Positions 20,927 through 29,958 of a stretch of 64,000 nt of DNA are shown here, in pieces. The translations under genes were made by a program, and so were the position numbers. Source of the DNA: Mesorhizobium sp. (lineage in GTDB: Bacteria; Pseudomonadota; Alphaproteobacteria; Rhizobiales; Rhizobiaceae); the NCBI GenBank assembly GCA_004020315.1, contig SAQG01000029.1:1-64000 (forward strand), in the 5' to 3' direction. The notes beneath the pieces were generated by a model. The model worked only from the letters and a program-made list of their open reading frames with translations. It searched no databases and had not been told where the DNA came from. Position 1 is the first letter of the stretch. Each line of letters begins with the position of its first letter.

Positions 20927-21527
20927 TGGCGGTCCCTCTGGCTGCCGTTCGGCGGCGATAGTGGCGGCTTGCCTTCTGGCGGTTGCCGCACACCGCCATG
21001 TCGCACCAAAGACGGCTGGAATTGCGGCTTCTGTCGACGAACAGCCAAGTGCAGTTGGGGCAGATCCTCAGCCTTGCGACGGTGTCGCCCTGCAGCAGCG
21101 ACAACGCGGAGATCGCAAGTGCCGCCTCGAAGGCGATGGGCGTCGCCGGATCGCCGAACGGCCGTCCCGGCGCACCGATCTCGGTGCGGCTGTGCGCGAG
21201 GCCCTCGGCGCAGGCCTTTAGGAAACCAGGCAGATCGCCTGTGGCGACCGCGCCTTTTGACACCGCACCGCGAAACAGCCGGTCGGTCGTCTCGCGGATC
21301 GCCAGCACGACCGGCGCGATCTTGTCCGGCGACGGCGCTTCGAGCCGCCTGCCGCCAAGTTCGGCGGCGCGAAAGCCGCTTGCGGCATCGGCGAAACGGG
21401 CGATCTCCGCCGGATCTTTGAACCGGTCGAAGGTTTTCTGGGGATCGTCACGCAGCACGACGGTGTTCGCCGTGTCGAGTGCAAGAAGACCGCCGGTGAA
21501 GCGGTGCGGGGTCCAGGAAACCGTCAT
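20919..21527 (-). CDS. CGNR zinc finger / ABATE domain protein, putative regulator
   Basis: A 202-residue protein of the DUF1470 (ABATE) plus CGNR family. The N-terminal half carries the ABATE pattern (RFTGGLLALDTANTV), and the C-terminal 45 residues carry the zinc ribbon: ICPNCTWLFVDRSRNSSRLWCDMAVCGNR followed by a basic tail. The family is thought to act in stress-responsive transcription. The ATG at 21527 lacks a Shine-Dalgarno; a promoter candidate only 8 nt upstream suggests a leaderless message. The frame is open to 22001 but overlaps the divergent permease gene, so the longer form is rejected. It is the first gene of a pair with the lipoprotein. Confidence 0.85.
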   Translation of the reverse strand: MTVSWTPHRFTGGLLALDTANTVVLRDDPQKTFDRFKDPAEIARFADAASGFRAAELGGRRLEAPSPDKIAPVVLAIRETTDRLFRGAVSKGAVATGDLPGFLKACAEGLAHSRTEIGAPGRPFGDPATPIAFEAALAISALSLLQGDTVARLRICPNCTWLFVDRSRNSSRLWCDMAVCGNRQKASRHYRRRTAARGTANV

Positions 21528-21535
21528 GCATGCAA

Positions 21536-21563
21536 TTTCTAACCGATAAATCACGTTTGACAA
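21536..21563 (-). promoter_or_regulatory. Candidate promoter for the CGNR gene
   Basis: Minus-strand TTGTCA (21563-21558) and TAGAAA (21541-21536) have a 16-nt spacer. Transcription would begin at or very close to the ATG at 21527, in keeping with a leaderless transcript. A plus-strand TTGACA at 21557-21562 overlaps it and could be the -35 of the divergent LivH gene, but its -10 is poor. Confidence 0.4.
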
Positions 21564-21626
21564 GTTAGATTCCTGGTGCAATCTGCTCCGCATGGACGCG
21601 GTCCTCCGCGATCCAAGGACATTCGC

Positions 21627-22532
21627 ATGCTCTATTTCTTCCAGCAGGTCCTGAACGGGCTGCATTCCGGCGCGCTCTATGCGCTGCTCGCCTTCGGCTA
21701 TGTGCTGACCAACGGCATCCTGCACCGGACGAACCTTGCCTATGGCGCGCTGTTCGCCTTTTGCGGACAGACGATGATCCTCACCGCGGCTTTCAGCTAT
21801 CAGGCCCTGTGGCTGACCCTGTTCGCGGCCGTGGCGGTCGGCATTGTCGCGGCGTTCCTGTATGCGGCACTGATCAGCCAAATCTTGTCGCGCAGTATCT
21901 TCGAGCCGCTGGCCGACCGCACGCCCAATGCGATCGTGGTGACGACGCTGGGCATATTGCTGCTCCTGTCGGAGGCAAGCCGCATCGCCGCCGACACACA
22001 TGATCTGTGGCTGCCGCCAATGCTGGCCCAGCCCATCATTTTTGCGAAGGGGACCAATTTCAATGCCACGCTAACGCTCATCCAGTTGCTCGACTGCGGG
22101 GTCGTCGTGGCAACCATCGGGCTCGCCGCCTGGGCGTTCGCCCGCTCGAGCTTCGGCCGGCGCTGGCGCGCCGTGTCCGACGACTCCAAAGCCGCCGCCA
22201 TGTGCGGCGTCGACGTACGCGCGGTGTTTCGGCATGCGGTGCTCGCCGGCGGCCTTTGCGCGGCGCTGGCCGGTGTCCTCGCCGGCCTTTACTACGGCAA
22301 TATCAGCTTCGGCTCCGGCCTGGTCTACGGGCTGAAAATCCTGTTCGTGACGGCGGTGGGCGGCTATCTCTCGCCGTTGCGGGCAGCACTTGGCGCTGCC
22401 GCTTTCGGCATGGCCGAATCGCTGTGGGCCGGCTATTTCCCGGTAGAGTGGCGCGATGCCTGGATGTATCTGTTCCTCGTCGCCATGCTGGTGCTGATCG
22501 GCGCCGGGCGAGACCAGAGCAAGATTGCCTGA
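21627..22532 (+). CDS. LivH-type branched-chain amino acid ABC transporter permease, orphan
   Basis: A 301-residue inner-membrane permease of the HAAT family, with about eight membrane segments. Family features include LNGLHSGALYALLAFGYVLTNGI near the start and the ATPase-contact region RRWRAVSDDSKAAAMCGVDVRAV about two thirds through. No LivM, LivG, LivF or binding protein is nearby on either side, so it must work with parts encoded elsewhere or be a remnant. ATG at 21627 starts the conserved sequence. It is divergent from the CGNR regulator, which may control it. Confidence 0.8.
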   Translation: MLYFFQQVLNGLHSGALYALLAFGYVLTNGILHRTNLAYGALFAFCGQTMILTAAFSYQALWLTLFAAVAVGIVAAFLYAALISQILSRSIFEPLADRTPNAIVVTTLGILLLLSEASRIAADTHDLWLPPMLAQPIIFAKGTNFNATLTLIQLLDCGVVVATIGLAAWAFARSSFGRRWRAVSDDSKAAAMCGVDVRAVFRHAVLAGGLCAALAGVLAGLYYGNISFGSGLVYGLKILFVTAVGGYLSPLRAALGAAAFGMAESLWAGYFPVEWRDAWMYLFLVAMLVLIGAGRDQSKIA

Positions 22533-22544
22533 CAGCATCGGACC

Positions 22545-22680
22545 TGGGTAGACTTTGGTTGCATGACGTCTACAGCGCCGTGCGTCTTCTCTAATGCGCA
22601 AAGGACGCTTTAGCACTTTGATTTTGCGCATGTTCCCCAGCGGAAGTCGATTCCGATTTTCGGGGGTCATGCGCTGCGTC
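22545..22680. repeat. Composite palindromic intergenic repeat
   Basis: The 324-nt gap between LivH and dctQ is largely this repeat. Its last third has GCGCATG (22626-22632) pairing with CATGCGC (22668-22674) around AGTCGATTCCGATTTTCGG, matching the third module of the repeat at 32147-32312. The remaining gap sequence up to the dctQ ribosome site holds no gene that I can support. Confidence 0.6.
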
Positions 22681-22856
22681 AGGCGGCTGTTTCGCCCGTT
22701 CCTCATCTCACAAGCCCCTTCCTCACTTCACAAGATTGTTTTACTCGGTCTGCCCTGTGTTGACCCGCCGGGCCACCCACGGCATACCGTTGGGCCACAT
22801 CGAAGCGGCGGAAAACAAGCGGGAATTGGCGCGCCGCTGACATAAGGGAGGAATGC

Positions 22857-23441
22857 ATGGCAGGGCTTCTCGCTCTATCCAGAATCATTGACCGTGTGAA
22901 CGAGTTCATCGGCAAATGGGTGTCGTGGCTGATCCTGCTGGCAATCCTGGTCAGCGCCGCCAATGCGGTCATCCGCAAGACGTTCGACATGTCGTCGAAC
23001 GCCTGGCTGGAACTGCAGTGGTATCTGTTCGGCGCCGCCTTCATGCTGGCCGCTGCCTACACGCTGAAGCAGAACGACCATATCCGCATCGACATCGTCT
23101 ACGGCATGTTCTCGCGCCGCGTGCAGCACTGGATCGACCTTCTCGGTCACCTCTTTTTCCTGATGCCGTTCGTCACGCTGATGGTGATCTATTTCGTTCC
23201 CTATGTGTCGCTGTCGTTTCGCAGCGGCGAAATGTCGAACAATTCCGGCGGGCTGATCATCTGGCCGGCAAAGGCGATCCTGCTGGTCGGCTTTTTCCTG
23301 CTCGCGCTCCAAGGCATCTCTGAGATCATCAAGAAAATCGCCATCATGCGCGGCGACATGGACGATCCCACCCCGTTCATATCGGTACATGAGCAGGCCG
23401 AACTCGAAGCGAAAGCGCTCGCCGAAGAGGTGCGCTCGTGA
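22857..23441 (+). CDS. dctQ: TRAP transporter small permease (DctQ)
   Basis: A 194-residue small integral membrane component of a tripartite ATP-independent periplasmic transporter. It has four membrane helices with the family pattern: WVSWLILLAILVSAANAVIRKTFDMSSNAWLELQWYLF, then LKQNDHIRIDIVY in the first loop, and a last helix ILLVGFFLLALQGISEIIKK. GGAGG lies at good spacing before the ATG. Its stop overlaps the dctM ATG by one base. With DctM it drives sodium-coupled uptake of an organic acid delivered by a DctP protein. Confidence 0.93.
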   Translation: MAGLLALSRIIDRVNEFIGKWVSWLILLAILVSAANAVIRKTFDMSSNAWLELQWYLFGAAFMLAAAYTLKQNDHIRIDIVYGMFSRRVQHWIDLLGHLFFLMPFVTLMVIYFVPYVSLSFRSGEMSNNSGGLIIWPAKAILLVGFFLLALQGISEIIKKIAIMRGDMDDPTPFISVHEQAELEAKALAEEVRS

Positions 23442-25210
23442 TGGAGTTCATCGCCCAGAACATGGCGCCGATCATGTTCGCCTCGCTGATCATCTTCCTG
23501 CTGATCGGCTATCCGGTCGCGTTTTCGCTCGCCGCCAACGGCTTGCTGTTCTTCTTTATCGGTGTCCTCCTGTCACCCTATTCGGGCGGCTCGATCAATC
23601 TCGCCTGGCCGCTGCTGCACGCACTGCCGGACAATTTCTACGGCAGCCGGGTGATGTCGAACGACACGCTGCTGGCCATCCCTTTCTTCACTTTCATGGG
23701 CATCGTGCTCGAACGATCGGGCATGGCCGAGGACCTTCTCGACACGATCGGCCAATTGTTCGGACCGATCCGCGGCGGCCTCGCCTATGCCGTGATCTTC
23801 GTCGGCGCGCTGCTCGCCGCAACCACGGGCGTGGTGGCTGCTTCCGTCATCGCGATGGGCCTGATCTCGCTGCCGATCATGCTGCGCTACGGCTATGACC
23901 GTCGTGTGGCGTCCGGCGTCATTGCCGCATCGGGTACGCTCGCCCAGATCATTCCGCCCTCGCTGGTGCTGATCGTTCTGGCCGACCAGCTCGGCCGCTC
24001 GGTTGGCGATATGTATGCGGGCGCGCTGATCCCGGGGCTGGTTCTGACCGGCCTTTACACGATGTATATCGTGATCATGTCGATCGTCCGGCCGAAGTCC
24101 ATGCCGGCCCTGCCGCTGGAGGCCCGCACCCTCGGCCACGGTGTGCTGTCGCTGCTGGTCGCGGTGCTGGCGGCAGTCGTGGTTTCCTACGCGGCGTATC
24201 GCTATCTTGCGCCCTCGCAGGGCCAAAACGCCGACATCCTCGGCGCCACCATCGGCGTGATCCTCATCTATGTCGTGGCGATCGCCGACCAGCGCCTGAA
24301 GATCAACATGATGTCGCGGCTGGCCCAGCAGGTGATCATCGTGCTGATCCCGCCGCTGGCGCTGATCTTCCTGGTGCTGGGCACCATCTTTCTTGGCATC
24401 GCCACTCCGACCGAGGGTGGCGCCATGGGCGCTGTCGGCGCGCTGATCATGGCGGCGATGAAGGGGCGGCTGTCGCTGGACGTGATCAAGCAGGCGCTGG
24501 CGTCGACGACGCGGCTGTCGTCCTTCGTGCTGTTCATCCTGATTGGGGCGCGGGTGTTCTCGCTCACCTTCTACGGCGTCAACGGCCATATCTGGGTGGA
24601 GCACCTACTGACATCGCTGCCGGGCGGCGAAATCGGCTTCCTGATCGGGGTGAACATCCTTGTCTTCCTGCTCGCCTTCTTTCTCGATTTCTTCGAGCTC
24701 GCCTTCATTATCGTGCCGCTTTTGGCGCCGGCCGCCGACAAGCTCGGCATCGACCTGATCTGGTTCGGCGTGCTGCTCGGCGTCAACATGCAGACCAGCT
24801 TCATGCATCCGCCCTTCGGCTTCGCACTGTTCTACCTGCGTTCGGTCGCCGCCAGGGTGCCCTATCTGGATCGCCTCACCGGCAAGCAGATCGCACCGGT
24901 GACCACCGGCCAGATCTATTGGGGTGCGGTTCCCTTCGTTTGCATCCAGGTCATCATGATCGGCCTGACCATCGCCTTCCCGCAGATGGTGATGCACTAC
25001 AAGGGCACGCCAGTCGATCCGGGTACGATCGATTACCAGGTGCCGGAAACGCCGGGCCTGTCGCCGCTTGGCACACCGCCGGCGGGTGGCGGCACGGCGC
25101 CGACCGCGCCTGCACCGGATCTGTCGCAGCCGCCGAATTTCGGTGAAACGCCGCCGGCCAAGCCGGCAGCGCCAGCACCCGATCTGTCCCAACCACCGAG
25201 TTTCAATTGA
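23441..25210 (+). CDS. dctM: TRAP transporter large permease (DctM)
   Basis: A 589-residue permease. The first 530 residues carry the many-helix DctM fold with PYSGGSINLAWPLLHALPDNFYG, LAQIIPPSLVLIVLADQLG and TPTEGGAMGAVGALIMAA. The length and the insert after residue 220 fit the larger subtype that pairs with TakP/FcbT-like binding proteins for 2-oxoacids, mannitol or aromatic acids. Odd feature: a C-terminal cytoplasmic or periplasmic tail of about 55 residues, rich in Pro, Ala and Thr, with two copies of APAPDLSQPP. The GTG one codon earlier is a possible start, but the TGATG overlap supports the ATG at 23441. Confidence 0.93.
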   Translation: MEFIAQNMAPIMFASLIIFLLIGYPVAFSLAANGLLFFFIGVLLSPYSGGSINLAWPLLHALPDNFYGSRVMSNDTLLAIPFFTFMGIVLERSGMAEDLLDTIGQLFGPIRGGLAYAVIFVGALLAATTGVVAASVIAMGLISLPIMLRYGYDRRVASGVIAASGTLAQIIPPSLVLIVLADQLGRSVGDMYAGALIPGLVLTGLYTMYIVIMSIVRPKSMPALPLEARTLGHGVLSLLVAVLAAVVVSYAAYRYLAPSQGQNADILGATIGVILIYVVAIADQRLKINMMSRLAQQVIIVLIPPLALIFLVLGTIFLGIATPTEGGAMGAVGALIMAAMKGRLSLDVIKQALASTTRLSSFVLFILIGARVFSLTFYGVNGHIWVEHLLTSLPGGEIGFLIGVNILVFLLAFFLDFFELAFIIVPLLAPAADKLGIDLIWFGVLLGVNMQTSFMHPPFGFALFYLRSVAARVPYLDRLTGKQIAPVTTGQIYWGAVPFVCIQVIMIGLTIAFPQMVMHYKGTPVDPGTIDYQVPETPGLSPLGTPPAGGGTAPTAPAPDLSQPPNFGETPPAKPAAPAPDLSQPPSFN

Positions 25211-25229
25211 TGCCGGAGGCGCAACAGAG

Positions 25230-26252
25230 ATGAAAGCGGTACGGCTGGAGGGCGTGGACAGCATTGCCCTGCGCGAGGTCGGCAAACCGTCCGCCGGGCC
25301 GGACGATCTCCTGGTGCGGATCGAGGTATGCGGCGTCTGTGGCACCGACCGGCATCTTTTCCATGGCGAATTTCCGTGCATGCCGCCGGTGACGCTCGGA
25401 CATGAATTCTCCGGGATCGTCGAGGCGATTGGACCCGCTGTGTCCGGCTTTTCGGTCGGTAATCGCGTCACCGGCGATCCCAACATCGCCTGCGGGCGCT
25501 GTCCGCACTGCCATGCCGGTCGCATCAATCTCTGCCATAATCTGGTTGCCATCGGCATCCGCCGCGACGGCGGCTTCGCCGAATATGTCGTGCTGCCTCA
25601 GAAGCAGGCCTTCCTACTTCCGAAAAACCTGAAGCCGACGCATGGCGCATTCTGCGAGCCGCTTGGCTGCTGCCTGCATGGCATGGACCTGGCCCGGATA
25701 AAACCCGGCTCCTCGGTCGCCGTGCTTGGCGGCGGGGTGATCGGCCTGCTCACCGTACAATTGGCGAGGCTTGCCGGCGCGACGACAATCATCCTGTCGA
25801 CGCGCCAGGCCTCGCGGCGTGCCCTCGCCGAAGAATTGGGCGCAACGGCGACGGTCGACCCAACCGCCTGCGATATCATCGACACGGTCGTCAGTCCGTC
25901 GGGCCTCATGCCGGGCGGCGTCGATGTGGTGTTCGAATGTGCTGGCGTAAGAGAGACGGTCGAGCAATCGATGCGGCTCGCCAGGGCCGGTGGTACGGTT
26001 GTCGTGGTCGGCGTGATGCCTCAAGGCATGAAGGCAGAATTCGAACCTTTCGACCTGTTGTTCCGGGAATTGAGGGTCCTGGGCTCGTTTCTCAATCCAT
26101 TTACGCATCGCCGGGCTGCGGATCTCATCGCCTCGGGTGCGATCGAGATCGACAAGCTCATCTCCCGGCAGGTGACGCTTGAGGAGGCGGCTGCGGTGAT
26201 CGCCAATCCGCCTGCGCCAGGCGAGGTCAAGGTGTTGGTGGTGCCGCGCTGA
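25230..26252 (+). CDS. Zinc-dependent alcohol/polyol dehydrogenase (MDR family)
   Basis: A 340-residue medium-chain dehydrogenase. Catalytic zinc ligands are visible in EVCGVCGTDRHLFHG (Cys), GHEFSG (His-Glu) and FCEPLGC (Glu). The structural zinc loop is CGRCPHCHAGRINLC. The NAD(P) motif is VAVLGGGVIGLLTVQLA. It resembles sorbitol/L-idonate/threonine dehydrogenases; the substrate is undetermined. It follows dctM by 19 nt with its own GGAGG, so it is in the TRAP operon and probably oxidises the imported compound or its product. Confidence 0.9.
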   Translation: MKAVRLEGVDSIALREVGKPSAGPDDLLVRIEVCGVCGTDRHLFHGEFPCMPPVTLGHEFSGIVEAIGPAVSGFSVGNRVTGDPNIACGRCPHCHAGRINLCHNLVAIGIRRDGGFAEYVVLPQKQAFLLPKNLKPTHGAFCEPLGCCLHGMDLARIKPGSSVAVLGGGVIGLLTVQLARLAGATTIILSTRQASRRALAEELGATATVDPTACDIIDTVVSPSGLMPGGVDVVFECAGVRETVEQSMRLARAGGTVVVVGVMPQGMKAEFEPFDLLFRELRVLGSFLNPFTHRRAADLIASGAIEIDKLISRQVTLEEAAAVIANPPAPGEVKVLVVPR

Positions 26253-26267
26253 TCGGCAAATCGAAGC

Positions 26268-26308
26268 GTTACGGCGCCACGCGTCCGAAGAACGCGTGGC
26301 GCCGTAAC
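26268..26308. terminator. Strong bidirectional hairpin terminator
   Basis: A perfect 17-bp stem (26268-26284 with 26292-26308; arm GTTACGGCGCCACGCGT) closes on a 7-nt loop. It lies between the convergent dehydrogenase (ends 26252) and dctP (ends 26314) genes and can terminate both. Confidence 0.85.
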
Positions 26309-26313
26309 TGTTG

Positions 26314-27441
<1,128 letters not shown>

Positions 27442-27711
27442 TCAACAGACCGACGTTCGGGAAAATGCTCTGTGCCCCGGATCGGCTTCGCGGCAAACAA
27501 TACACGGGCAAGAAGTCGAGTCCAGCGCGGCAGCCGGTTTTGCAGGCGGCGTTTCTGCGAAATTCGCGGCGCGTACGCACCTCCTGCAACTTAAGTCTAA
27601 CGCTCTTTCCGTGGACCATGCGACATGCCGAACTTGTCATGGCAAAGCGCCTTCGGATCGCCTATTTTAAAGGCAGATACATCCCTGCACCGAATGGACC
27701 CCGGATCAAAA

Positions 27712-28485
27712 ATGCAGCAGCCGCTAGTCGCCATATCGACCGACGTCCGTCAGTTCGACAACTACACCTGGCATGCCGCTCCGCAGCAATATCTGGAGGC
27801 GGCGCTTTCGGGCGCCGGCGTGTTCCCGGTGCTGGTGCCGTCCTTCGGCGATCGGCTCGACTTCGATGAACTCCTGTCATCGGTCGACGGCGTCATGATC
27901 ACCGGTTCGAAGTCCAATGTGCATCCCTCGCTCTATGGCGGCGATGCCAGCGAGGCCAACGGTCCCTACGATCCTGCCCGCGACGCCACGACGCTGCCGC
28001 TGATCCGAAAGGCAGTGGAGCGCGGCGTGCCGCTGCTCGCCATCTGCCGCGGCATCCAGGAGATGAATGTGGCGCTGGGCGGCACGCTGGCCACAGAGAT
28101 TCAGGAGCGCGAGGGGTCACTGGACCATCGCGCGCCGGCGAGCGACAATCAGGACGAACGCTTCGCCATCCGCCAGACCATTTCGATCAAGCCCGGAAGC
28201 TGCCTCGCCGGCGTGTTCGGGGCGGGCGACATCATGGTCAATTCGGTGCACCGCCAGGCCATCGACCGGCTCGGCCCGAAGCTGCAGATAGAAGCGGTCG
28301 CCACCGACGGCACCGTCGAGGCGGTTTCGGTGCGGGACGCCCGCGCCTTCGCCGTCGGCGTCCAGTGGCATCCCGAATACTGGGTCAAGTCGGACAGCGT
28401 CTCAGCAAGGATATTCCGCGCCTTCGGCGACGCGGTGCGCCTGCACGCCGCAGCGAAATCCGGCGCGCGGGCCGCCGCGGAATAG
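27712..28485 (+). CDS. Gamma-glutamyl-gamma-aminobutyrate hydrolase-like glutamine amidotransferase
   Basis: A 257-residue class I glutamine amidotransferase-fold hydrolase of the PuuD (putrescine pathway) type. It shows VDGVMITGSKSNVHPSLYGG, the nucleophile motif LLAICRGIQEMNVALGG with Cys, and the His-Glu of VGVQWHPEYW. E. coli PuuD releases GABA from gamma-glutamyl-GABA. A glutamine-synthetase-like ligase, possibly PuuA-type, is encoded 11 kb away at 39531, so both could serve polyamine breakdown, but they are not linked in an operon. Start chosen at 27712, where the conserved sequence begins; ATG at 27694 is possible. The upstream 288 nt, shared with divergent dctP, show no other gene. 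Confidence 0.87.
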   Translation: MQQPLVAISTDVRQFDNYTWHAAPQQYLEAALSGAGVFPVLVPSFGDRLDFDELLSSVDGVMITGSKSNVHPSLYGGDASEANGPYDPARDATTLPLIRKAVERGVPLLAICRGIQEMNVALGGTLATEIQEREGSLDHRAPASDNQDERFAIRQTISIKPGSCLAGVFGAGDIMVNSVHRQAIDRLGPKLQIEAVATDGTVEAVSVRDARAFAVGVQWHPEYWVKSDSVSARIFRAFGDAVRLHAAAKSGARAAAE

Positions 28486-28493
28486 TTCAGCCG

Positions 28494-28889
28494 TCAATCG
28501 CTGCTGGCTGCCAGCGACAGTAGCGGCAGGGCTGGCGCGTAGGATTCATAACCATCGCCGTCGGCGACGCCGAAAGTGACGATCGGGTCGATGCCGTTCG
28601 CGCTGAAGGTGACCGTGCCGTCATCCTGCTCACGCCAGAATTTCGCGCGCTCGATGCCGGGCAAGACCTGGCGGCAATTCGCAGTTACCGTCAACAGCGA
28701 CAGACCATGCGAAACCTCAGTGCCGCGCTTGACCGCGCAGGACGCTTCGTCGCCATTGGCCACCAGCCTGTAGTCGCCGGGCGACTGCGTTGTCTCATCG
28801 GCTGTGCCGTCTTCGCCGCTGCCGCCGTGAAACAGCTGAACGCCGCCGAACAACGCGGCCACCGCTATCAATGCAGCAAGTGCTTTCAT
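28494..28889 (-). CDS. Exported AprI/Inh-like small beta protein
   Basis: A 131-residue protein with an N-terminal hydrophobic signal segment (MKALAALIAVAALFGGVQLF). The mature part has a GDYRLVANGDEASCAV strand, a second cysteine in TANCRQVL, a Trp in KFWREQDDGTVTF and a final VADGDGYESY strand. This layout recalls the AprI/Inh metalloprotease-inhibitor barrel, which has one disulfide and a GxWxL...C pattern, but the match is only partial. A longer N-terminus is open to 28934; the signal peptide starts at the ATG at 28889. Convergent with the amidotransferase gene (8 nt between stops). Confidence 0.5.
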   Translation of the reverse strand: MKALAALIAVAALFGGVQLFHGGSGEDGTADETTQSPGDYRLVANGDEASCAVKRGTEVSHGLSLLTVTANCRQVLPGIERAKFWREQDDGTVTFSANGIDPIVTFGVADGDGYESYAPALPLLSLAASSD

Positions 28890-28974
28890 CCTGTATGCTC
28901 CGCATGTGTGGCAATAGATGCAAAATGGTTTCAAAGCATTAACCCGACGTTAATAGAATAGGAAAGGTTGCCGC

Positions 28975-29958
28975 TCAGCCACGCGCCTTGACCTTTTCCG
29001 TTTCCGGTACCGGCGTCAGCGCCCTCCCTTCCGAAAACCAGGAAACCAGATTGTCGACGCACAGATCGGCCATGGCGCGGCGGGTATGTTCCGAAGCCGA
29101 GCCGACATGCGGCAAAAGCGAGGTGTTGGGGGCGGCAAGCAGCGCCGGCGGCACGTTCGGTTCCTCGGCGAAGACGTCGAGCCCGGCAGCTGCGATGGTG
29201 CCATTGGCCAGGGCTGCGGCAAGAGCTGCCTCGTCCACCGTGCTGCCGCGACCGATGTTGACGAAGACGCCATTCGGGCCGAGCGCCGACAGGATCTCGG
29301 CATTGACGGCTTTTTCGGTCGAGGCACCGCCGGGCGCCACCGAGATCAGCGTGTCGACCGCCTCGGCGAGGCCTTTCAGTGTCTGATGATAATCATAGGC
29401 CAGGCCTTCGACGCGGCGCCGATTGTGATACGCGATCGGCAGGCCGAAGGCCTCCAGCCGTCGGGCTATGGCGAGACCGATGCGGCCCATGCCGAAAATG
29501 CCCACGCTGCGACCGCGCAAGGTCAGCCGGCTTAGCGGATAGTTGCCGTTTCGTGCCCAACTGCCGTCGCGCAGCCAGGTCTCGGCGCGCGGCAACTCGC
29601 GGACGGTGTTGATCAAAAGCCCGATCGCCGTGTCGGCGACCTCCTCGGTCAGCACGTCAGGCGTGTTGGTGACCATGACGCCGCGCTGTGCTGCGTGACG
29701 GGCATCGACCGAATCATAGCCGACGCCGAAATTGGCGATGATCTCGAGATTCGGCAGCGCGTCGATGAGGGCTGCGTTGATCCCGCCGAAGGCAGCAATG
29801 CCGCGCACCGTCCGGCGCATCTCGTCGGTGACCAGCGACGCATCAGGCCGTTCGATCCAGACGCGGCTGAACGTGCGGTCGATGCGGCCGACCGCGTGGT
29901 CGTTGAATTGGCCCGGCACCAGAATGGCGACTGCTTGCTGCTGTTCGGCTTTTGTCAT
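28975..29958 (-). CDS. D-2-hydroxyacid dehydrogenase
   Basis: A 327-residue NAD(P)-dependent 2-hydroxyacid dehydrogenase resembling glyoxylate/hydroxypyruvate reductases. Features: NFGVGYDSVD, the nucleotide motif VGIFGMGRIGLAIARRLEAFG, ISVAPGGASTEK, the catalytic Arg in VNIGRGSTVDEAAL, Glu in DVFAEEPNVP and His in LLPHVGSAS. It reduces a 2-oxoacid to the D-hydroxy acid or the reverse. The start overlaps the LacI stop by four bases (ATGA), so the regulator and enzyme are one operon and the enzyme's substrate is probably the regulator's inducer pathway. Confidence 0.9.
   Translation of the reverse strand: MTKAEQQQAVAILVPGQFNDHAVGRIDRTFSRVWIERPDASLVTDEMRRTVRGIAAFGGINAALIDALPNLEIIANFGVGYDSVDARHAAQRGVMVTNTPDVLTEEVADTAIGLLINTVRELPRAETWLRDGSWARNGNYPLSRLTLRGRSVGIFGMGRIGLAIARRLEAFGLPIAYHNRRRVEGLAYDYHQTLKGLAEAVDTLISVAPGGASTEKAVNAEILSALGPNGVFVNIGRGSTVDEAALAAALANGTIAAAGLDVFAEEPNVPPALLAAPNTSLLPHVGSASEHTRRAMADLCVDNLVSWFSEGRALTPVPETEKVKARG

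Noticed and set aside
21528-22001. N-terminal extension of the CGNR protein to 22001
   Set aside because: It would lie entirely antisense to the LivH permease gene and lacks any domain; conserved sequence starts at 21527.
27712-28485. Urate-pathway PuuD for the amidotransferase-like gene
   Set aside because: The same name is used for two unrelated proteins; this one is a glutamine-amidotransferase-fold hydrolase, and the urate enzyme is at 44882-46099.
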